DNA from: Allomuricauda sp. ARW1Y1
GTDB lineage: Bacteria; Bacteroidota; Bacteroidia; Flavobacteriales; Flavobacteriaceae
NCBI RefSeq assembly: GCF_013407935.1
Contig: NZ_JACBZU010000001.1
Location: 930,001 to 994,000, forward strand
Length of the DNA stretch: 64,000 nt
Direction: 5' to 3'
The notes below the pieces were generated by a model. The model ran no database searches, was not told the DNA's origin, and worked only from the letters and a program-made list of their open reading frames with translations. Below, piece by piece: positions 1 to 10,092 of the stretch; positions within the stretch are counted from its first letter, which is position 1; every line of letters starts with the position of its first letter. The translations under genes and the position numbers were made by a program.

Positions 1-1294
1 GATAGATGCCTACAATGCTCAATACCAAAACCGCTACGGTGGTGATGTAAACAGCAATACGATGGTTGCGGACCATGTTCTCCATCCAGTTCACAAAAAA
101 GTCCATCCACTTTTTGTTCAGGTGCTTTAGGTGCTTCGTCTTTGGAAGTGGCATAAAGCTGTAAATGATGGGGATGATCAACAACGAAAGGATAAATATC
201 CCAATAATGTTGATGGAGGCCACGATACCAAATTCCTTGAGCAGGTCGCTGTCCAATATGATGAAGGTGGCGAAACCCGACGCCGTGGTAATGTTGGTCA
301 TCAAGGTGGCGTTCCCGATTTTGGAAATTACCCGTTGCAGGGAAAGCGCTTGGTTTCCATGTTTTTTGACCTCTTGTTGGTATTTGTTGATGAGGAAAAT
401 ACAATTGGGTATTCCAATAACGATAATCAGTGGGGGAATAAGGGCGGTAAGGATGGTAATCTCATATTTGAGTAGTCCTAAAATACCAAAAGCCCACATT
501 ACCCCGATGATAACTACGCACATGGATATAAATGTGGCCCTGAAACTTCGGAAGAAAAAGAAAAAGATGATAGAGGTCACCAACAGAGCACCAACGATAA
601 AAATACCGATTTCGTCCACGATTGATTTGGTGTTCCATGTTCGAATATAGGGCATACCGGAAATGCGGACATCCAACTGGGTCTCTTGTTCAAAATTCTC
701 TACCAAGTCACCCAGATCGTTTAGGATAAACTCGTTCCTCACTGCGGTATTCATGATGTCCTTATCCAAATACACCACCGTTTGGATGGTGCCACTCTTG
801 GGGTTGTACACCAGATTATCGTAAAAAGGAAGTTCGTTGAAAAGGTGATTGGTAAGCGAGTCGATTTCTTGTTTGGTCTTCGGGGGCGACTCGATCAGAG
901 GGGTCATCACAAAGGTTTGAGTCTCGGAGTCTTTCACCAGCTCCTTTAGGTTTTCCAAAGAAATCACGTAATCGACTTCGGGGAAAGCGTCTAACTGTTT
1001 GCTGAGCGTGTTCCACCGATTAAAATTTTTCGGTGTGAACAAAGCCGAATCCCGAATGGCCAAAACAATGGCGTTGCCCTCTTCGCCAAATATTTGGGTA
1101 AAGGACTTGTATTGAATGGTAGCGGGATGGTCGTCGGGAAGTATATTGGCCTCGGTATTGGAAAACTGCATGTTTTTCCATTGCAAGGCCAAGAATACGG
1201 TCATTCCAACGACGCCAAGTAGAATAAGAATCCTATTGCGGAGAATTATGCTTGCGACCTTAGGCCAAAATCCTTTAGTGAGCTTTGCTACCAT
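1..1294 (-). CDS. RND/MMPL-family exporter, N-terminal 431 codons (cut by window edge)
   Basis: Reading the minus strand from an ATG at 1294 gives an open frame that runs off the left edge. The first about 15 residues are basic, followed by a membrane segment (about residues 16-35). A soluble periplasmic-type domain of about 200 residues comes next, then a dense series of hydrophobic segments beginning with a run of consecutive phenylalanines. This matches the predicted RND-superfamily exporters (COG1033, MMPL or patched/SSD-like) that move hydrophobic substrates across the inner membrane. The start is supported by the signal-anchor layout. The substrate cannot be inferred. It is transcribed in the same direction as frr and pyrH but starts 75 bases after the frr stop, so co-transcription is possible and not shown. 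The 3' half lies outside the window. Confidence 0.8.
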   Translation of the reverse strand, partial: MVAKLTKGFWPKVASIILRNRILILLGVVGMTVFLALQWKNMQFSNTEANILPDDHPATIQYKSFTQIFGEEGNAIVLAIRDSALFTPKNFNRWNTLSKQLDAFPEVDYVISLENLKELVKDSETQTFVMTPLIESPPKTKQEIDSLTNHLFNELPFYDNLVYNPKSGTIQTVVYLDKDIMNTAVRNEFILNDLGDLVENFEQETQLDVRISGMPYIRTWNTKSIVDEIGIFIVGALLVTSIIFFFFFRSFRATFISMCVVIIGVMWAFGILGLLKYEITILTALIPPLIIVIGIPNCIFLINKYQQEVKKHGNQALSLQRVISKIGNATLMTNITTASGFATFIILDSDLLKEFGIVASINIIGIFILSLLIIPIIYSFMPLPKTKHLKHLNKKWMDFFVNWMENMVRNHRIAVYITTVAVLVLSIVGIY

Positions 1295-1369
1295 GTGGGT
1301 TTTGTTGGGCGCAAAGGTAGAAAATGATATGTTGTGTTCCTAGGAATGGGCCCTACCAAAACCCAAGTT

Positions 1370-1924
1370 TTATACCTTCATGATTTCCGCTTCTTTTGAC
1401 GATAGGATGTTATCAACCTTATCACTATAGGTGTTGGTCAATTCCTGAACGTCAACTTCGGCGTTGCTCAATAGGTCCTCGGAGATATCCAATGCCTTAA
1501 GTTCCTTATTGGCTTCCTGTCTGGCACTTCGGATACTTACCTTGGCATCCTCCGCTTCGGCCTTGGCTTGTTTTACCAATTGTTTTCTGCGTTCCTCGGT
1601 GAGTGGTGGTACGTTGATGATGACCATTTCTCCGTTGTTCATTGGGTTGAAGCCCAAATTGGCATTCATAATGGCAGTCTCAATATCGCCCAAGAGGTTT
1701 TTTTCCCATGGCTGCACAGATAGGGTGCGTGCATCTGGGGTATTGATGTTGGATACTTGTGAAAGTGGGGTTTGCGAACCATAATAATCCACCATCACGG
1801 TAGAGAGCATCATGGGGCTTGCCTTACCGGCCCTAATTTTGGTCAATGCTTTTTGCAAGTGGGCAATACTGGCCTCCATGCTTTCTTTGGTGCTGTCTAG
1901 AATAAATTTTACATCTTCGTCCAT
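1370..1924 (-). CDS. frr: ribosome recycling factor
   Basis: This is the ribosome recycling factor, which with EF-G splits the post-termination ribosome in the cytoplasm. The 184-residue length is the family norm and the product is alignable end to end: a start MDEDVKF, a central INVPPLTEERR motif and the long three-helix bundle. I chose ATG at 1924. A longer reading from TTG at 1933 would add only three residues (MIV) and has no support. It lies 42 bases downstream of pyrH on the same strand, the usual pyrH-frr pair, so the two are probably one transcript. Confidence 0.97.
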   Translation of the reverse strand: MDEDVKFILDSTKESMEASIAHLQKALTKIRAGKASPMMLSTVMVDYYGSQTPLSQVSNINTPDARTLSVQPWEKNLLGDIETAIMNANLGFNPMNNGEMVIINVPPLTEERRKQLVKQAKAEAEDAKVSIRSARQEANKELKALDISEDLLSNAEVDVQELTNTYSDKVDNILSSKEAEIMKV

Positions 1925-1966
1925 AACAATCAAATTTATAAAAATGAAACCAAATTGTGTGTCAGT

Positions 1967-2674
<708 letters not shown>

Positions 2675-2752
2675 TTAGAGTTTCTTGAAGTCCGGACAAA
2701 AATAATCAAAATTATTTATGGGATAGGAAGAATTGCAGGTTTGGTTTGGCCA

Positions 2753-2783
2753 TAAAAAAACCGCTTCTTTTTGGGAAGCGGTT
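2753..2783 (-). terminator. rho-independent terminator after tsf
   Basis: A perfect 9-bp stem (AACCGCTTC at 2759-2767 with its complement at 2775-2783) is followed on the minus strand by a run of seven T residues (2760-2754). It sits 24 bases past the tsf stop codon and separates tsf from pyrH. Confidence 0.9.
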
Positions 2784-2806
2784 CGTGTATTTGTGCTTGT
2801 GGTGAA

Positions 2807-3631
2807 CTAGCCCAATGCCACTCTTGTGAAACCAGTTACCTCCAAAGCGGAGTCTACTGATTTTACATATTGGGCAACACTTTGCTTGCTGTCTTTTATG
2901 AAATCTTGGTTCACCAAAGTATTGTCTTTAAAGAAACGCTTCAATTTTCCTTGAGCGATTTTGTCCAACATTTCCTCAGGTTTGCCTTCTTGACGCAATT
3001 GATCTTTTGCAATTTCGATTTCCTTGTCGATGATGGACTGGTCCACACCTTCTTCGTTCAATGCAACAGGATTCATCGCGGCAGCTTGCATGGCCACATC
3101 TTTGGCAGCTTCGGCAGCACCGTCAACGTTGGCGGACAGTCCAACCAAAGTAGCGATTTTGTTCCCTGCGTGGATGTATGACCCTACGAAAGGAGCGCTC
3201 AATCTTTCAAAGCTTCCGATTTCGATCTTCTCACCGATCACACCGGTTTGTTCGGTCAATTTTTCCGCAACGGTCATTCCATTGAAAGAAGCGGCTAGAA
3301 AGTCTTCCTTTTTGTCAAAACCTATTGCCAAATCGGCCAATTCGGTTGCAAGCTTTACAAAGCTATCGTTTTTGGCAACAAAGTCGGTTTCACAGTTTAG
3401 GGAGATAACCACTCCTTGTGTATTGTCATCGTTTACCTTTGCGATGGCAGCACCTTCGGATGAATCTCTGTCAGCTCTTTTTGCTGCAACTTTTTGACCT
3501 TTCTTTCTTAGGATTTCGATGGCTTGGTCAAAATCTCCATCAGCTTCGACCAAAGCTTTTTTACAATCCATCATTCCAGCTCCGGTAGCTTGTCTTAGTT
3601 TATTTACCTCTGCGGCAGTAATCTTTGCCAT
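2807..3631 (-). CDS. tsf: translation elongation factor Ts
   Basis: EF-Ts is the guanine nucleotide exchange factor that recycles EF-Tu-GDP. The N-terminus (MAKITAAEVNKLRQATGAGM, then MDCKKAL) is the UBA-like domain, and the signature TDFVAKN follows at about residue 82. The 274 residues fit the family. It is 81 bases downstream of rpsB, the conserved rpsB-tsf order. The gap holds a short hairpin but no clear U-tract. A strong terminator follows the gene. Confidence 0.97.
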   Translation of the reverse strand: MAKITAAEVNKLRQATGAGMMDCKKALVEADGDFDQAIEILRKKGQKVAAKRADRDSSEGAAIAKVNDDNTQGVVISLNCETDFVAKNDSFVKLATELADLAIGFDKKEDFLAASFNGMTVAEKLTEQTGVIGEKIEIGSFERLSAPFVGSYIHAGNKIATLVGLSANVDGAAEAAKDVAMQAAAMNPVALNEEGVDQSIIDKEIEIAKDQLRQEGKPEEMLDKIAQGKLKRFFKDNTLVNQDFIKDSKQSVAQYVKSVDSALEVTGFTRVALG

Positions 3632-3712
3632 TTTTTCTTTCTTTTTTAAATTTTATGTAAAGTAAAACACTACGAAAGTGTTTTTGTTTAGGACAATGTT
3701 AAATCAACAGGT

Positions 3713-4831
3713 TTATTCAACTCCGCCTTTAACGCTGTCTTGCCATTCTTTTAGTTCGTCCCAGTTGCCTTCGGCAGCCATTTTGGCTTGTTTTGGCCAA
3801 GATGTTGGGTCCAAATGAGCTAAAGTTGAACTGGCTTCGGTCAAGATTTCCTTGATTTTTTCAGCGTCAGTGTCCGCTAGTGCAGCATAAGTGCTTAGGC
3901 CATTGGCAACCAATGCCTCGGCAGCTTTAGGTCCTATACCTTCGATTTTGGTAAGGTCTTCTGGCTTGGCTTCAGCCTCTTTTTTGGCAGGCTTTTCCTC
4001 AGCAGGCTTCTCTTCTTTAGTTGCTGCCGCCTCGGCTTTTTTAGCAGGCTTTTCTTCTGCGGCTTTTTCCTTTTTCTTTGGAGTTTCCTCTACCGCATCG
4101 GTAGTGTCATCTTCCTTATCTTTTCCGCTTCCTTTATCGTTTTTGCGCTCTTCCAAACCTTCAGCAACGGCTTTGGTTACGTGCTCTAAGATAATTTCAA
4201 TGGATTTACCGGCATCGTCGTTGGATGGGATGGCGAAATCTACGTCACGAGGGTCGGAGTTCGTATCCACCATGGCGAAAATCGGGATGTTCAATTTTTG
4301 CGCTTCCTTAACAGCGATGTGCTCACGCATGGTGTCCACAATAAATAGGGCACCTGGCAAACGGGTCATATCTGCAATGGAGCCTAAGTTTTTCTCCAAC
4401 TTGGCACGCAAACGGTCAACTTGCAATCTTTCTTTTTTGGAAAGGGTGTTGAACGTTCCATCTTTCTTCATGCGGTCGATAGCAGCCATTTTTTTGACAG
4501 CTTTACGAATGGTTACAAAGTTGGTCAACATACCACCGGGCCATCTTTCGGTGATGTACGGCATGTTCACTTTGGATACTTTGTCCGCTACAATGTCCTT
4601 AGCTTGTTTTTTGGTAGCTACAAAAAGGATTTTTCTTCCTGAAGCGGCAATTTTCTTAAGGGCTTCGTTCGCTTCCTCAAGCTTTGCAGCTGTTTTGTAG
4701 AGATTGATAACGTGAATTCCGTTACGCTCCATGTAGATGTAGGGAGCCATGTTGGGGTTCCACTTTCGTGTTAGGTGTCCAAAATGCACACCTGCTTCCA
4801 GTAAGTCTTTTACTTCAATTTTACTTGCCAT
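3713..4831 (-). CDS. rpsB: 30S ribosomal protein S2 with C-terminal HhH extension
   Basis: S2 binds the head-body junction of the 30S subunit and helps recruit S1. Residues 1 to about 230 are a complete S2 domain, starting MASKIEVKDLLEAGVHFGH. The protein is 372 residues long, about 110-130 more than usual. The extra part is a Lys/Glu/Ala-rich linker (about 232-291, with repeated EEKPA and KKAE blocks) followed by a compact domain (292-372) containing IEGIGPKAAEAL, a helix-hairpin-helix signature, and ending in a WPKQAKMAAEG-type helix. The same domain type ends ActC (residues 518-583). Frame and composition are continuous, so this is a genuine fusion rather than a frameshift. The role of the extension is unknown; RNA binding or a protein contact is a guess. 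Confidence 0.95.
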   Translation of the reverse strand: MASKIEVKDLLEAGVHFGHLTRKWNPNMAPYIYMERNGIHVINLYKTAAKLEEANEALKKIAASGRKILFVATKKQAKDIVADKVSKVNMPYITERWPGGMLTNFVTIRKAVKKMAAIDRMKKDGTFNTLSKKERLQVDRLRAKLEKNLGSIADMTRLPGALFIVDTMREHIAVKEAQKLNIPIFAMVDTNSDPRDVDFAIPSNDDAGKSIEIILEHVTKAVAEGLEERKNDKGSGKDKEDDTTDAVEETPKKKEKAAEEKPAKKAEAAATKEEKPAEEKPAKKEAEAKPEDLTKIEGIGPKAAEALVANGLSTYAALADTDAEKIKEILTEASSTLAHLDPTSWPKQAKMAAEGNWDELKEWQDSVKGGVE

Positions 4832-4974
4832 TTTTTGTACTTAGTTTACGTTCCGTTGTAAGTAGCAATGCGCTGGTGGTCACAAAATTTTGTTCGCCCA
4901 GCCCATTTAGATGCTAAACTAGTTTCCAAAAAGTCGAAATGTATATTCCCTTTTGGAACAACGACAACTTGGTT

Positions 4975-5011
4975 AAAAATTTAACCCTGAAATGTGTACG
5001 CTTTCAGGGTT
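4975..5011 (-). terminator. terminator between rpsI and rpsB
   Basis: A perfect 10-bp stem (AACCCTGAAA at 4983-4992 with its complement at 5002-5011) and a 9-base loop are followed on the minus strand by AAATTTTT. It lies 42 bases after the rpsI stop and before the rpsB leader, so rplM-rpsI and rpsB-tsf are probably separate transcripts or linked only by readthrough. Confidence 0.75.
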
Positions 5012-5052
5012 TTCAATGAACTTATATAGTTGGGCACGAGACCCAATGTATA

Positions 5053-5439
5053 TTAACGCTTGGAGAATTGGAATTTCTTACGGGCTTTCTTCTGACCGAA
5101 TTTCTTTCTTTCCACCATTCTTGGGTCCCTTGTCAACAGACCTTCTGGCTTAAGAATGCCTCTGTTTTCCGCATCGATTTCGCACATAGCTCTTGATAAA
5201 GCCAAACGTACGGCTTCTGCCTGACCTGTGATACCGCCTCCGTAAACGTTTACTTTTACATCGTAGTTACCTTCGGTTTCCGTTAGGGCAAAAGGTTGCT
5301 TTACTTTGTACTGCAATGTACCGGTAGTAAAGTAATCGTTAAGATCTCTCTTGTTTATGGTGATGTTTCCAGAACCTTCGGAAACATATACTCTGGCTAC
5401 AGCAGTTTTTCTTCTACCTATCTTATGAACCACTTCCAT
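5053..5439 (-). CDS. rpsI: 30S ribosomal protein S9
   Basis: S9 is a 30S head protein whose C-terminal tail reaches the P-site tRNA. The 128-residue product begins [18 protein letters not shown] and contains the VNVYGGGITGQAEAVR core. It ends in the basic KKARKKFQFSKR tail, with the conserved terminal Lys-Arg. Its ATG shares one base with the rplM stop codon (TAATG), which suggests translational coupling. Confidence 0.98.
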   Translation of the reverse strand: MEVVHKIGRRKTAVARVYVSEGSGNITINKRDLNDYFTTGTLQYKVKQPFALTETEGNYDVKVNVYGGGITGQAEAVRLALSRAMCEIDAENRGILKPEGLLTRDPRMVERKKFGQKKARKKFQFSKR

Positions 5440-5894
5440 TATTTGTAGTCGTTTAAGTTTATAGCTTTTGGTTTTTGTGCTTCTTGTCCGTGCTCGGCTC
5501 CTGCATACACCTTAAGGTTTCTGAAGAGGTCCGCACCCAACTTGTTTTTGGGAAGCATTCCTTTTACGGAACTTTCGATAATACGCTCTGGGTGTTTGGC
5601 CAATACGTCTTTAGCGGAAGCGGAACGTTGTCCACCTGGGTACCCAGTATACCTTTGGTATTCTTTCTCGTCCCATTTGTTACCGGTCATGTCGATTTTC
5701 TCCGCGTTGATAACAATAACATTATCTCCACAATCCACATGGGGGGTAAAGTTGGTCTTGTATTTCCCTCTAAGTATTTTGGCTACTTTAGACGCCAATC
5801 TTCCCAAGGTCTGTCCTTCAGCATCAACCAATAACCATTGTTTGTCAACAGTAGATTTATTGGCGGAAAGAGTTTTATAACTTAATGTATCCAC
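5439..5894 (-). CDS. rplM: 50S ribosomal protein L13
   Basis: L13 is an early-assembly protein of the 50S subunit. The 151 residues include the motifs [19 protein letters not shown] and [10 protein letters not shown], and the C-terminal [13 protein letters not shown] expected for L13. It is the first gene of the rplM-rpsI unit. A textbook Bacteroidota promoter lies 47 bases upstream of the start codon. Confidence 0.98.
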   Translation of the reverse strand: MDTLSYKTLSANKSTVDKQWLLVDAEGQTLGRLASKVAKILRGKYKTNFTPHVDCGDNVIVINAEKIDMTGNKWDEKEYQRYTGYPGGQRSASAKDVLAKHPERIIESSVKGMLPKNKLGADLFRNLKVYAGAEHGQEAQKPKAINLNDYK

Positions 5895-5940
5895 TTCTCG
5901 AATATTATTGATTTAATAACCTTTCCCGAATAACGGGCTG

Positions 5941-5971
5941 CAAATGTACAATTATTAGATTGAATTACAAA
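5941..5971 (-). promoter_or_regulatory. rplM-rpsI promoter (Bacteroidota consensus)
   Basis: On the minus strand TTTG (5971-5968) is followed by exactly 19 bases and then TACATTTG (5948-5941), a perfect match to the TTTG-N19-TAnnTTTG promoter of the housekeeping sigma factor in Bacteroidota. Transcription would begin about 5934, giving a leader of about 40 bases before rplM. Confidence 0.85.
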
Positions 5972-6141
5972 CGGTTGATTGGGAATATTTTTTCACTTTT
6001 TTCAATTTGGATAGGAGTGCAAAAATACTGCCCACAAGTCAATTCCGCAAAATGTTAAAAATACCTTAAAAATCCGTGATACTGTAACTCTACCTGATTT
6101 CGTGGGTCTTTAACGTATCAACCTAATCAAAAAACGAACAA

Positions 6142-8793
6142 GTGAAGTATGCAGTCCTCGCTTTCGCGACCCTTCTTTTTATTTCCAAAAGTCAAGCACA
6201 GGATACCACCGAGGTGGTCGTCAAAAAAACATATACGACACATGATTTGGGCGAACATGCAGCACCAACGATAAATGGTGTTCTAGAGGATGAGGCTTGG
6301 AACCTTGTAGAATGGGCCGGAGATTATATTGAATGGCAACCCGACGAAAACACACCGCCCAGTCATCAGACCAAATTTAAAATACTGTACGATAGCAAAA
6401 ACCTATATATAGGTGTGCGCTGTTATGATGATGAACCGGACAAAATCGTAAAACGACTTTCCCGTAGGGATGGGTTTGATGGCGATTGGGTAGAATTCAA
6501 CATTGACAGTTACTTCGATAAACGCACCGCATTTTCCTTTACGATTACAGCTGCTGGCGTAAAGGGAGACGAATTTATTTCCAACAACGGGAATAATTGG
6601 GACTCCAGTTGGAATCCCATCTGGTATGCCAAATCCCATGTGGACGATGAAGGCTGGACGGCAGAGCTGCGGATACCGTTGAGCCAGTTGAAATTTGGCA
6701 GCGCCGAGGAACAGGTATGGGGATTTCAGTCTACACGACGTTTTTTTAGAGACGAAGAACGTTCGCTGTGGCAGCGAAAACCTGTGGATCAGCCCGGTTG
6801 GGTAAGCGAATTTGGCGAACTCCATGGACTAAAGAACATCGAACCCCAGAAGCAACTGGAAATACAGCCCTACACGGTAACGAATACAGAAACTTACGAG
6901 GCAGAAGAAAACAATCCGTTTAGGGATGGGAGCGAAAACAACCTGACCGTAGGACTGGACGCTAAAATCGGTATTACCAATGACCTTACTTTGGATTTGA
7001 CGGTAAACCCAGATTTTGGACAAGTGGATGCCGACCCGTCGGCCATTGCGTTGGATGGTTTTCAGATTTTCTTTCAAGAACGGCGGCCATTTTTTGTGGA
7101 GAACAAGAACATTTTTGATTTCAGTGTTTCCCAATCACAAGCAGGAAATACCTTTGGTTCAGATAATATCTTTTATTCCAGAAGAATTGGTAGAAGTCCT
7201 CAAGGCTATCCCAATACCTCGGACGGCGAATTTGTAAATCAACCGGACAACACCCCGATTATTGGAGCGGCCAAGTTTAGTGGAAAAACCAAGGACGGCT
7301 GGGCCATTGGTGTACTCGAGAGCGTAACGGCCCAGCGAACAGCGACCATTCTCAATGGCAACGGCGATACCAGAAAAGAGATGGTGGAGCCATTGACCAA
7401 TTATTTTGTGGGGCGACTTCAAAAGGATTTCAATGAACGGAACTCTTATATAGGCGGTATTTTTACGGCCACGAACAGGGAGAATTTACCAGAACAGCTC
7501 AATTTTTTACACGATGCCGCTTACACAGGCGGACTGGACTTTAAACACCAATGGGCCAATCGGGATTGGTACGTGGGAGGCAACATCACTCTGAGCCATG
7601 TACGTGGGAGTGAGGAGGCCATAACCAATACCCAAGAATCCATTACGCATTTGTTCGGAAGGGTGGGGGCGGACCACGTAGCGGTCGATTCAACCAGAAC
7701 ATCTTTGACAGGGACAGGGGGAAACGTGCAGATAGGGAAGATTGGCAATGGCCATTGGCGGTTCGAGTCGGGGGCCACTTGGCGTTCGCCCGAACTGGAG
7801 CTCAATGATATTGGTTTTCAGCGTCAATCGGACGATGTGCGGCACTACACCTGGATAGGATACCAAACCCTAAAACCGGATAGCACCTTTAGGCGGGTGG
7901 GCATCAACTACAACCATTGGTCGGCATGGGATTTTCAAGGGAATCATAATTATATGCAGTTCAATACCAATAGTTGGCAAAATTGGAAGGGCAATTGGAA
8001 TACCAATATCGGTTTCAACTATGCACCGATTCAATATTCGAACTTCGCCCTACGGGGTGGTCCAAGGCTTCGGCAATCCCCTTGGATGAGTTTTTGGAAC
8101 AGCATCAACACCGACAACCGGAAAAAAATGCGATTTTCCTTTTTTCACAACGGAAGGAAAGCTTTGGACAACTCCATCAAGACCTATTATATGGAAGGGG
8201 GTTTTGTGTACCAGCCCATAAATGCGTTGCGGGTTTCCGTATTTCCAAGTTTACAGATCAATAATGATCAGTTGCAGTTCATCAATAATTTTGATGATGT
8301 CAATGGCTCGCCGCGCTACCTGAATGGAGAAATTGACCAACGCACTTTGAGCATGTCCGTTAGGTTAAACTATACCATTAATCCCAATTTGACCATCCAA
8401 TATTGGGGACAGCCTTTTATTTCTCGCGGACGCTATTCCAATTTTAAGCATATCACGGACCCGGTTGCCAAGACTTTTGAGGATAGATTTGTGCAATATA
8501 CTCCAGAACAAACCAGTTTGGCCGATGGTAGCTATGCCATCGATGAAGATTTGGATGGTGTTACCGATTTCAGTTTTGATGACCCGGATTTTTCCTTTGT
8601 CCAATTCCGTTCCAACTTGGTCATTCGATGGGAGTATATTCCGGGGTCGGAAATATTCTTGGTATGGTCCCAGGATGTATCTAGGAGCGGCGACCCAACC
8701 AATGGATTGCTTTCCAGTTTGGGGGATAACATTTTTGGACAAAAACCACAAAACATATTCTTATTGAAGGCTACCTATCGGTTTGTACTATAA
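6142..8793 (+). CDS. DUF5916 outer-membrane protein with CBM9-like N-terminal domain
   Basis: The product is an 883-residue exported protein with a Sec signal (first 19 residues, ending KSQAQ). Residues about 35-220 resemble the carbohydrate-binding-9-like domain: PTINGVLEDEAW, then YDSKNLYIGVRC. The rest is DUF5916, an aromatic-rich region with alternating beta strands ending in a C-terminal LLKATYRFVL, typical of an outer-membrane beta-barrel. The start is GTG at 6142; no in-frame ATG precedes it and the signal peptide starts there. Function is not established for this family. It stands alone and diverges from rplM. No good promoter match is visible in the 200 bases before it. Confidence 0.85.
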   Translation: MKYAVLAFATLLFISKSQAQDTTEVVVKKTYTTHDLGEHAAPTINGVLEDEAWNLVEWAGDYIEWQPDENTPPSHQTKFKILYDSKNLYIGVRCYDDEPDKIVKRLSRRDGFDGDWVEFNIDSYFDKRTAFSFTITAAGVKGDEFISNNGNNWDSSWNPIWYAKSHVDDEGWTAELRIPLSQLKFGSAEEQVWGFQSTRRFFRDEERSLWQRKPVDQPGWVSEFGELHGLKNIEPQKQLEIQPYTVTNTETYEAEENNPFRDGSENNLTVGLDAKIGITNDLTLDLTVNPDFGQVDADPSAIALDGFQIFFQERRPFFVENKNIFDFSVSQSQAGNTFGSDNIFYSRRIGRSPQGYPNTSDGEFVNQPDNTPIIGAAKFSGKTKDGWAIGVLESVTAQRTATILNGNGDTRKEMVEPLTNYFVGRLQKDFNERNSYIGGIFTATNRENLPEQLNFLHDAAYTGGLDFKHQWANRDWYVGGNITLSHVRGSEEAITNTQESITHLFGRVGADHVAVDSTRTSLTGTGGNVQIGKIGNGHWRFESGATWRSPELELNDIGFQRQSDDVRHYTWIGYQTLKPDSTFRRVGINYNHWSAWDFQGNHNYMQFNTNSWQNWKGNWNTNIGFNYAPIQYSNFALRGGPRLRQSPWMSFWNSINTDNRKKMRFSFFHNGRKALDNSIKTYYMEGGFVYQPINALRVSVFPSLQINNDQLQFINNFDDVNGSPRYLNGEIDQRTLSMSVRLNYTINPNLTIQYWGQPFISRGRYSNFKHITDPVAKTFEDRFVQYTPEQTSLADGSYAIDEDLDGVTDFSFDDPDFSFVQFRSNLVIRWEYIPGSEIFLVWSQDVSRSGDPTNGLLSSLGDNIFGQKPQNIFLLKATYRFVL

Positions 8794-8796
8794 ATG

Positions 8797-8990
8797 TCAT
8801 TGCTGCACTTCGGCTTTGCTCAGCATAAACTCTGGTAGGAATCCAATTGTCACTTCGAGTGGTTTTGGCAACGCCAAAATTGTATCGAGAAGTGTTTTAT
8901 ATTCAAATGAGATAAAAATAGTCCTAAGAACAAGAGTTCTCGATACTTTTTCCTTTGGAAAAAACTCGAACTGACTTCGCAGGAATGACA
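8797..8990. repeat. REP-like dispersed intergenic element
   Basis: The whole gap between the DUF5916 gene and the aminotransferase is filled by a noncoding element beginning TGTCATTGC and ending GGAATGACA, which are imperfect inverted ends. Inside are motifs such as GTCACTTCGAGTG, ATCGAGAAGTG and GTTCTCGATAC, also in inverted arrangement. The CGAG/CTCG words resemble those of the two shorter palindromes at 11,606 and 12,898. No open frame of interest is seen. Confidence 0.6.
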
Positions 8991-8991
8991 A

Positions 8992-10092
8992 TTAGGATGT
9001 TGTGATTTTCTGAAGTGCCTTTACCAAAGCGGCATTCGCCTCTGCATCGCCTACCGTTATCCTCACCTTGCCTGGAGCGCCAAACTGGGAAACCGGGCGC
9101 ACCATAATGCCTTCTTCCATCATTTTATCCGTAAACTCCATCTCGGGAAGTGGCGGGTCAATGATAAAAAAGTTGGCTTGACTGGGCCAGTATTTTATTC
9201 CGAGTTGGTCAAATGCCTTGGCAATATAAGTCCTGCCTTCCAAAACAGTCTTTACGGTTTTGTCAATGAACTCCTTGTCGTTCAAGGCTCCAATGGCAGC
9301 CTCGATGGAAGTTAACGGTAACAAAAAGGGCTTGTGAATCAAACGAACATAATTGGCAATGGTGGCGGTGGTGTAGCCATACCCAATGCGTTGCCCTGCC
9401 AAACCATAGGTTTTGGAAAAACTGTTCAGTCCAATCACATTATAACCTTCCAATACATACGGTAATGCTGTAACATAATCATCCGCATCCGCAAAATGGC
9501 GATAGACCTCATCAAATACCACCACAATATTCTTGGGAACACGCGCCATGAAATTGTCCATAACGGATTTTGGAATATAGGTGCCCGTAGGATTGTTGGG
9601 ACTGGTTAAGAAAATCAACTTGGTCTTATGGGTGATGGCGTTCAAAATACCTTCCATATCCAAATCGTAATTCGGGGATAGAAGCGGTATGTCTACTTGT
9701 TTGGCACCGTACCACCTTGAAAAGACGGAATAGGGCAGGAAGCAGGGGTTGGAAAAAATCACTTCATCTCCCTCGTTGATGAACGCTCGGAGAACAATAT
9801 CAATAACCTCCGACCCGCTATTCCCGCAAAGAAACTGGTCGGCGCTCAACTGGCCGTCAAAATCTTGGACCAAGGCTTCGCGCAAACGGATATCGGTTTG
9901 GTCGGGGTAAATATCGACTTTGTCCAATACAGCTTTCATGGCAGCTAGGGCCTTGGGCGATGCCCCCAGAGGATTCTCGTTGGAGGACAACTTGTAAATT
10001 TTTTTATGTGATGGCGGAATATTTTTTCCGCCTTTATAAACTTCTTTGGGCACCAAATGGGCCTTAAAAATCGATGTAATGTCTTTTTGCAT
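8992..10092 (-). CDS. PLP aminotransferase, HisC family, probable aromatic aminotransferase
   Basis: This is a 366-residue fold-type I aminotransferase of the histidinol-phosphate aminotransferase family. Visible motifs are LSSNENPLG (36-44), SPNNPTG (164-170), D194 in VVFDEVY, the PLP lysine K227 in SFSKTYGLAGQRIGY, and a C-terminal GKVRITVGD carrying the carboxylate-binding Arg. It lies downstream of the FahA, HmgA and HppD genes on the same strand and there is no his operon nearby. Inference: it may transaminate tyrosine to 4-hydroxyphenylpyruvate, the HppD substrate. The sequence alone does not exclude histidinol-phosphate as substrate. Its start abuts the stop of the ParE toxin gene, so expression may be linked to the toxin-antitoxin pair. 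Confidence 0.85.
   Translation of the reverse strand: MQKDITSIFKAHLVPKEVYKGGKNIPPSHKKIYKLSSNENPLGASPKALAAMKAVLDKVDIYPDQTDIRLREALVQDFDGQLSADQFLCGNSGSEVIDIVLRAFINEGDEVIFSNPCFLPYSVFSRWYGAKQVDIPLLSPNYDLDMEGILNAITHKTKLIFLTSPNNPTGTYIPKSVMDNFMARVPKNIVVVFDEVYRHFADADDYVTALPYVLEGYNVIGLNSFSKTYGLAGQRIGYGYTTATIANYVRLIHKPFLLPLTSIEAAIGALNDKEFIDKTVKTVLEGRTYIAKAFDQLGIKYWPSQANFFIIDPPLPEMEFTDKMMEEGIMVRPVSQFGAPGKVRITVGDAEANAALVKALQKITTS

Noticed and set aside
2697-2704. TATTTTTG before pyrH as a promoter
   Set aside because: The -7 match is good but no -33 element stands at 17-23 bases. Kept only as a remark on pyrH.
3664-3684. A hairpin between rpsB and tsf
   Set aside because: An 8-bp AT-rich stem with no U-tract; it may be a weak attenuator, but there is not enough to call a terminator.
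4936-4967. A candidate rpsB promoter (TACATTTC with TTG 21 bases upstream)
   Set aside because: The last base of the -7 is wrong and the site is within 150 bases of other AT-rich sequence. Too weak to list.
4832-4974. Possible S2 leader RNA regulatory element
   Set aside because: No stable conserved structure could be identified by eye.
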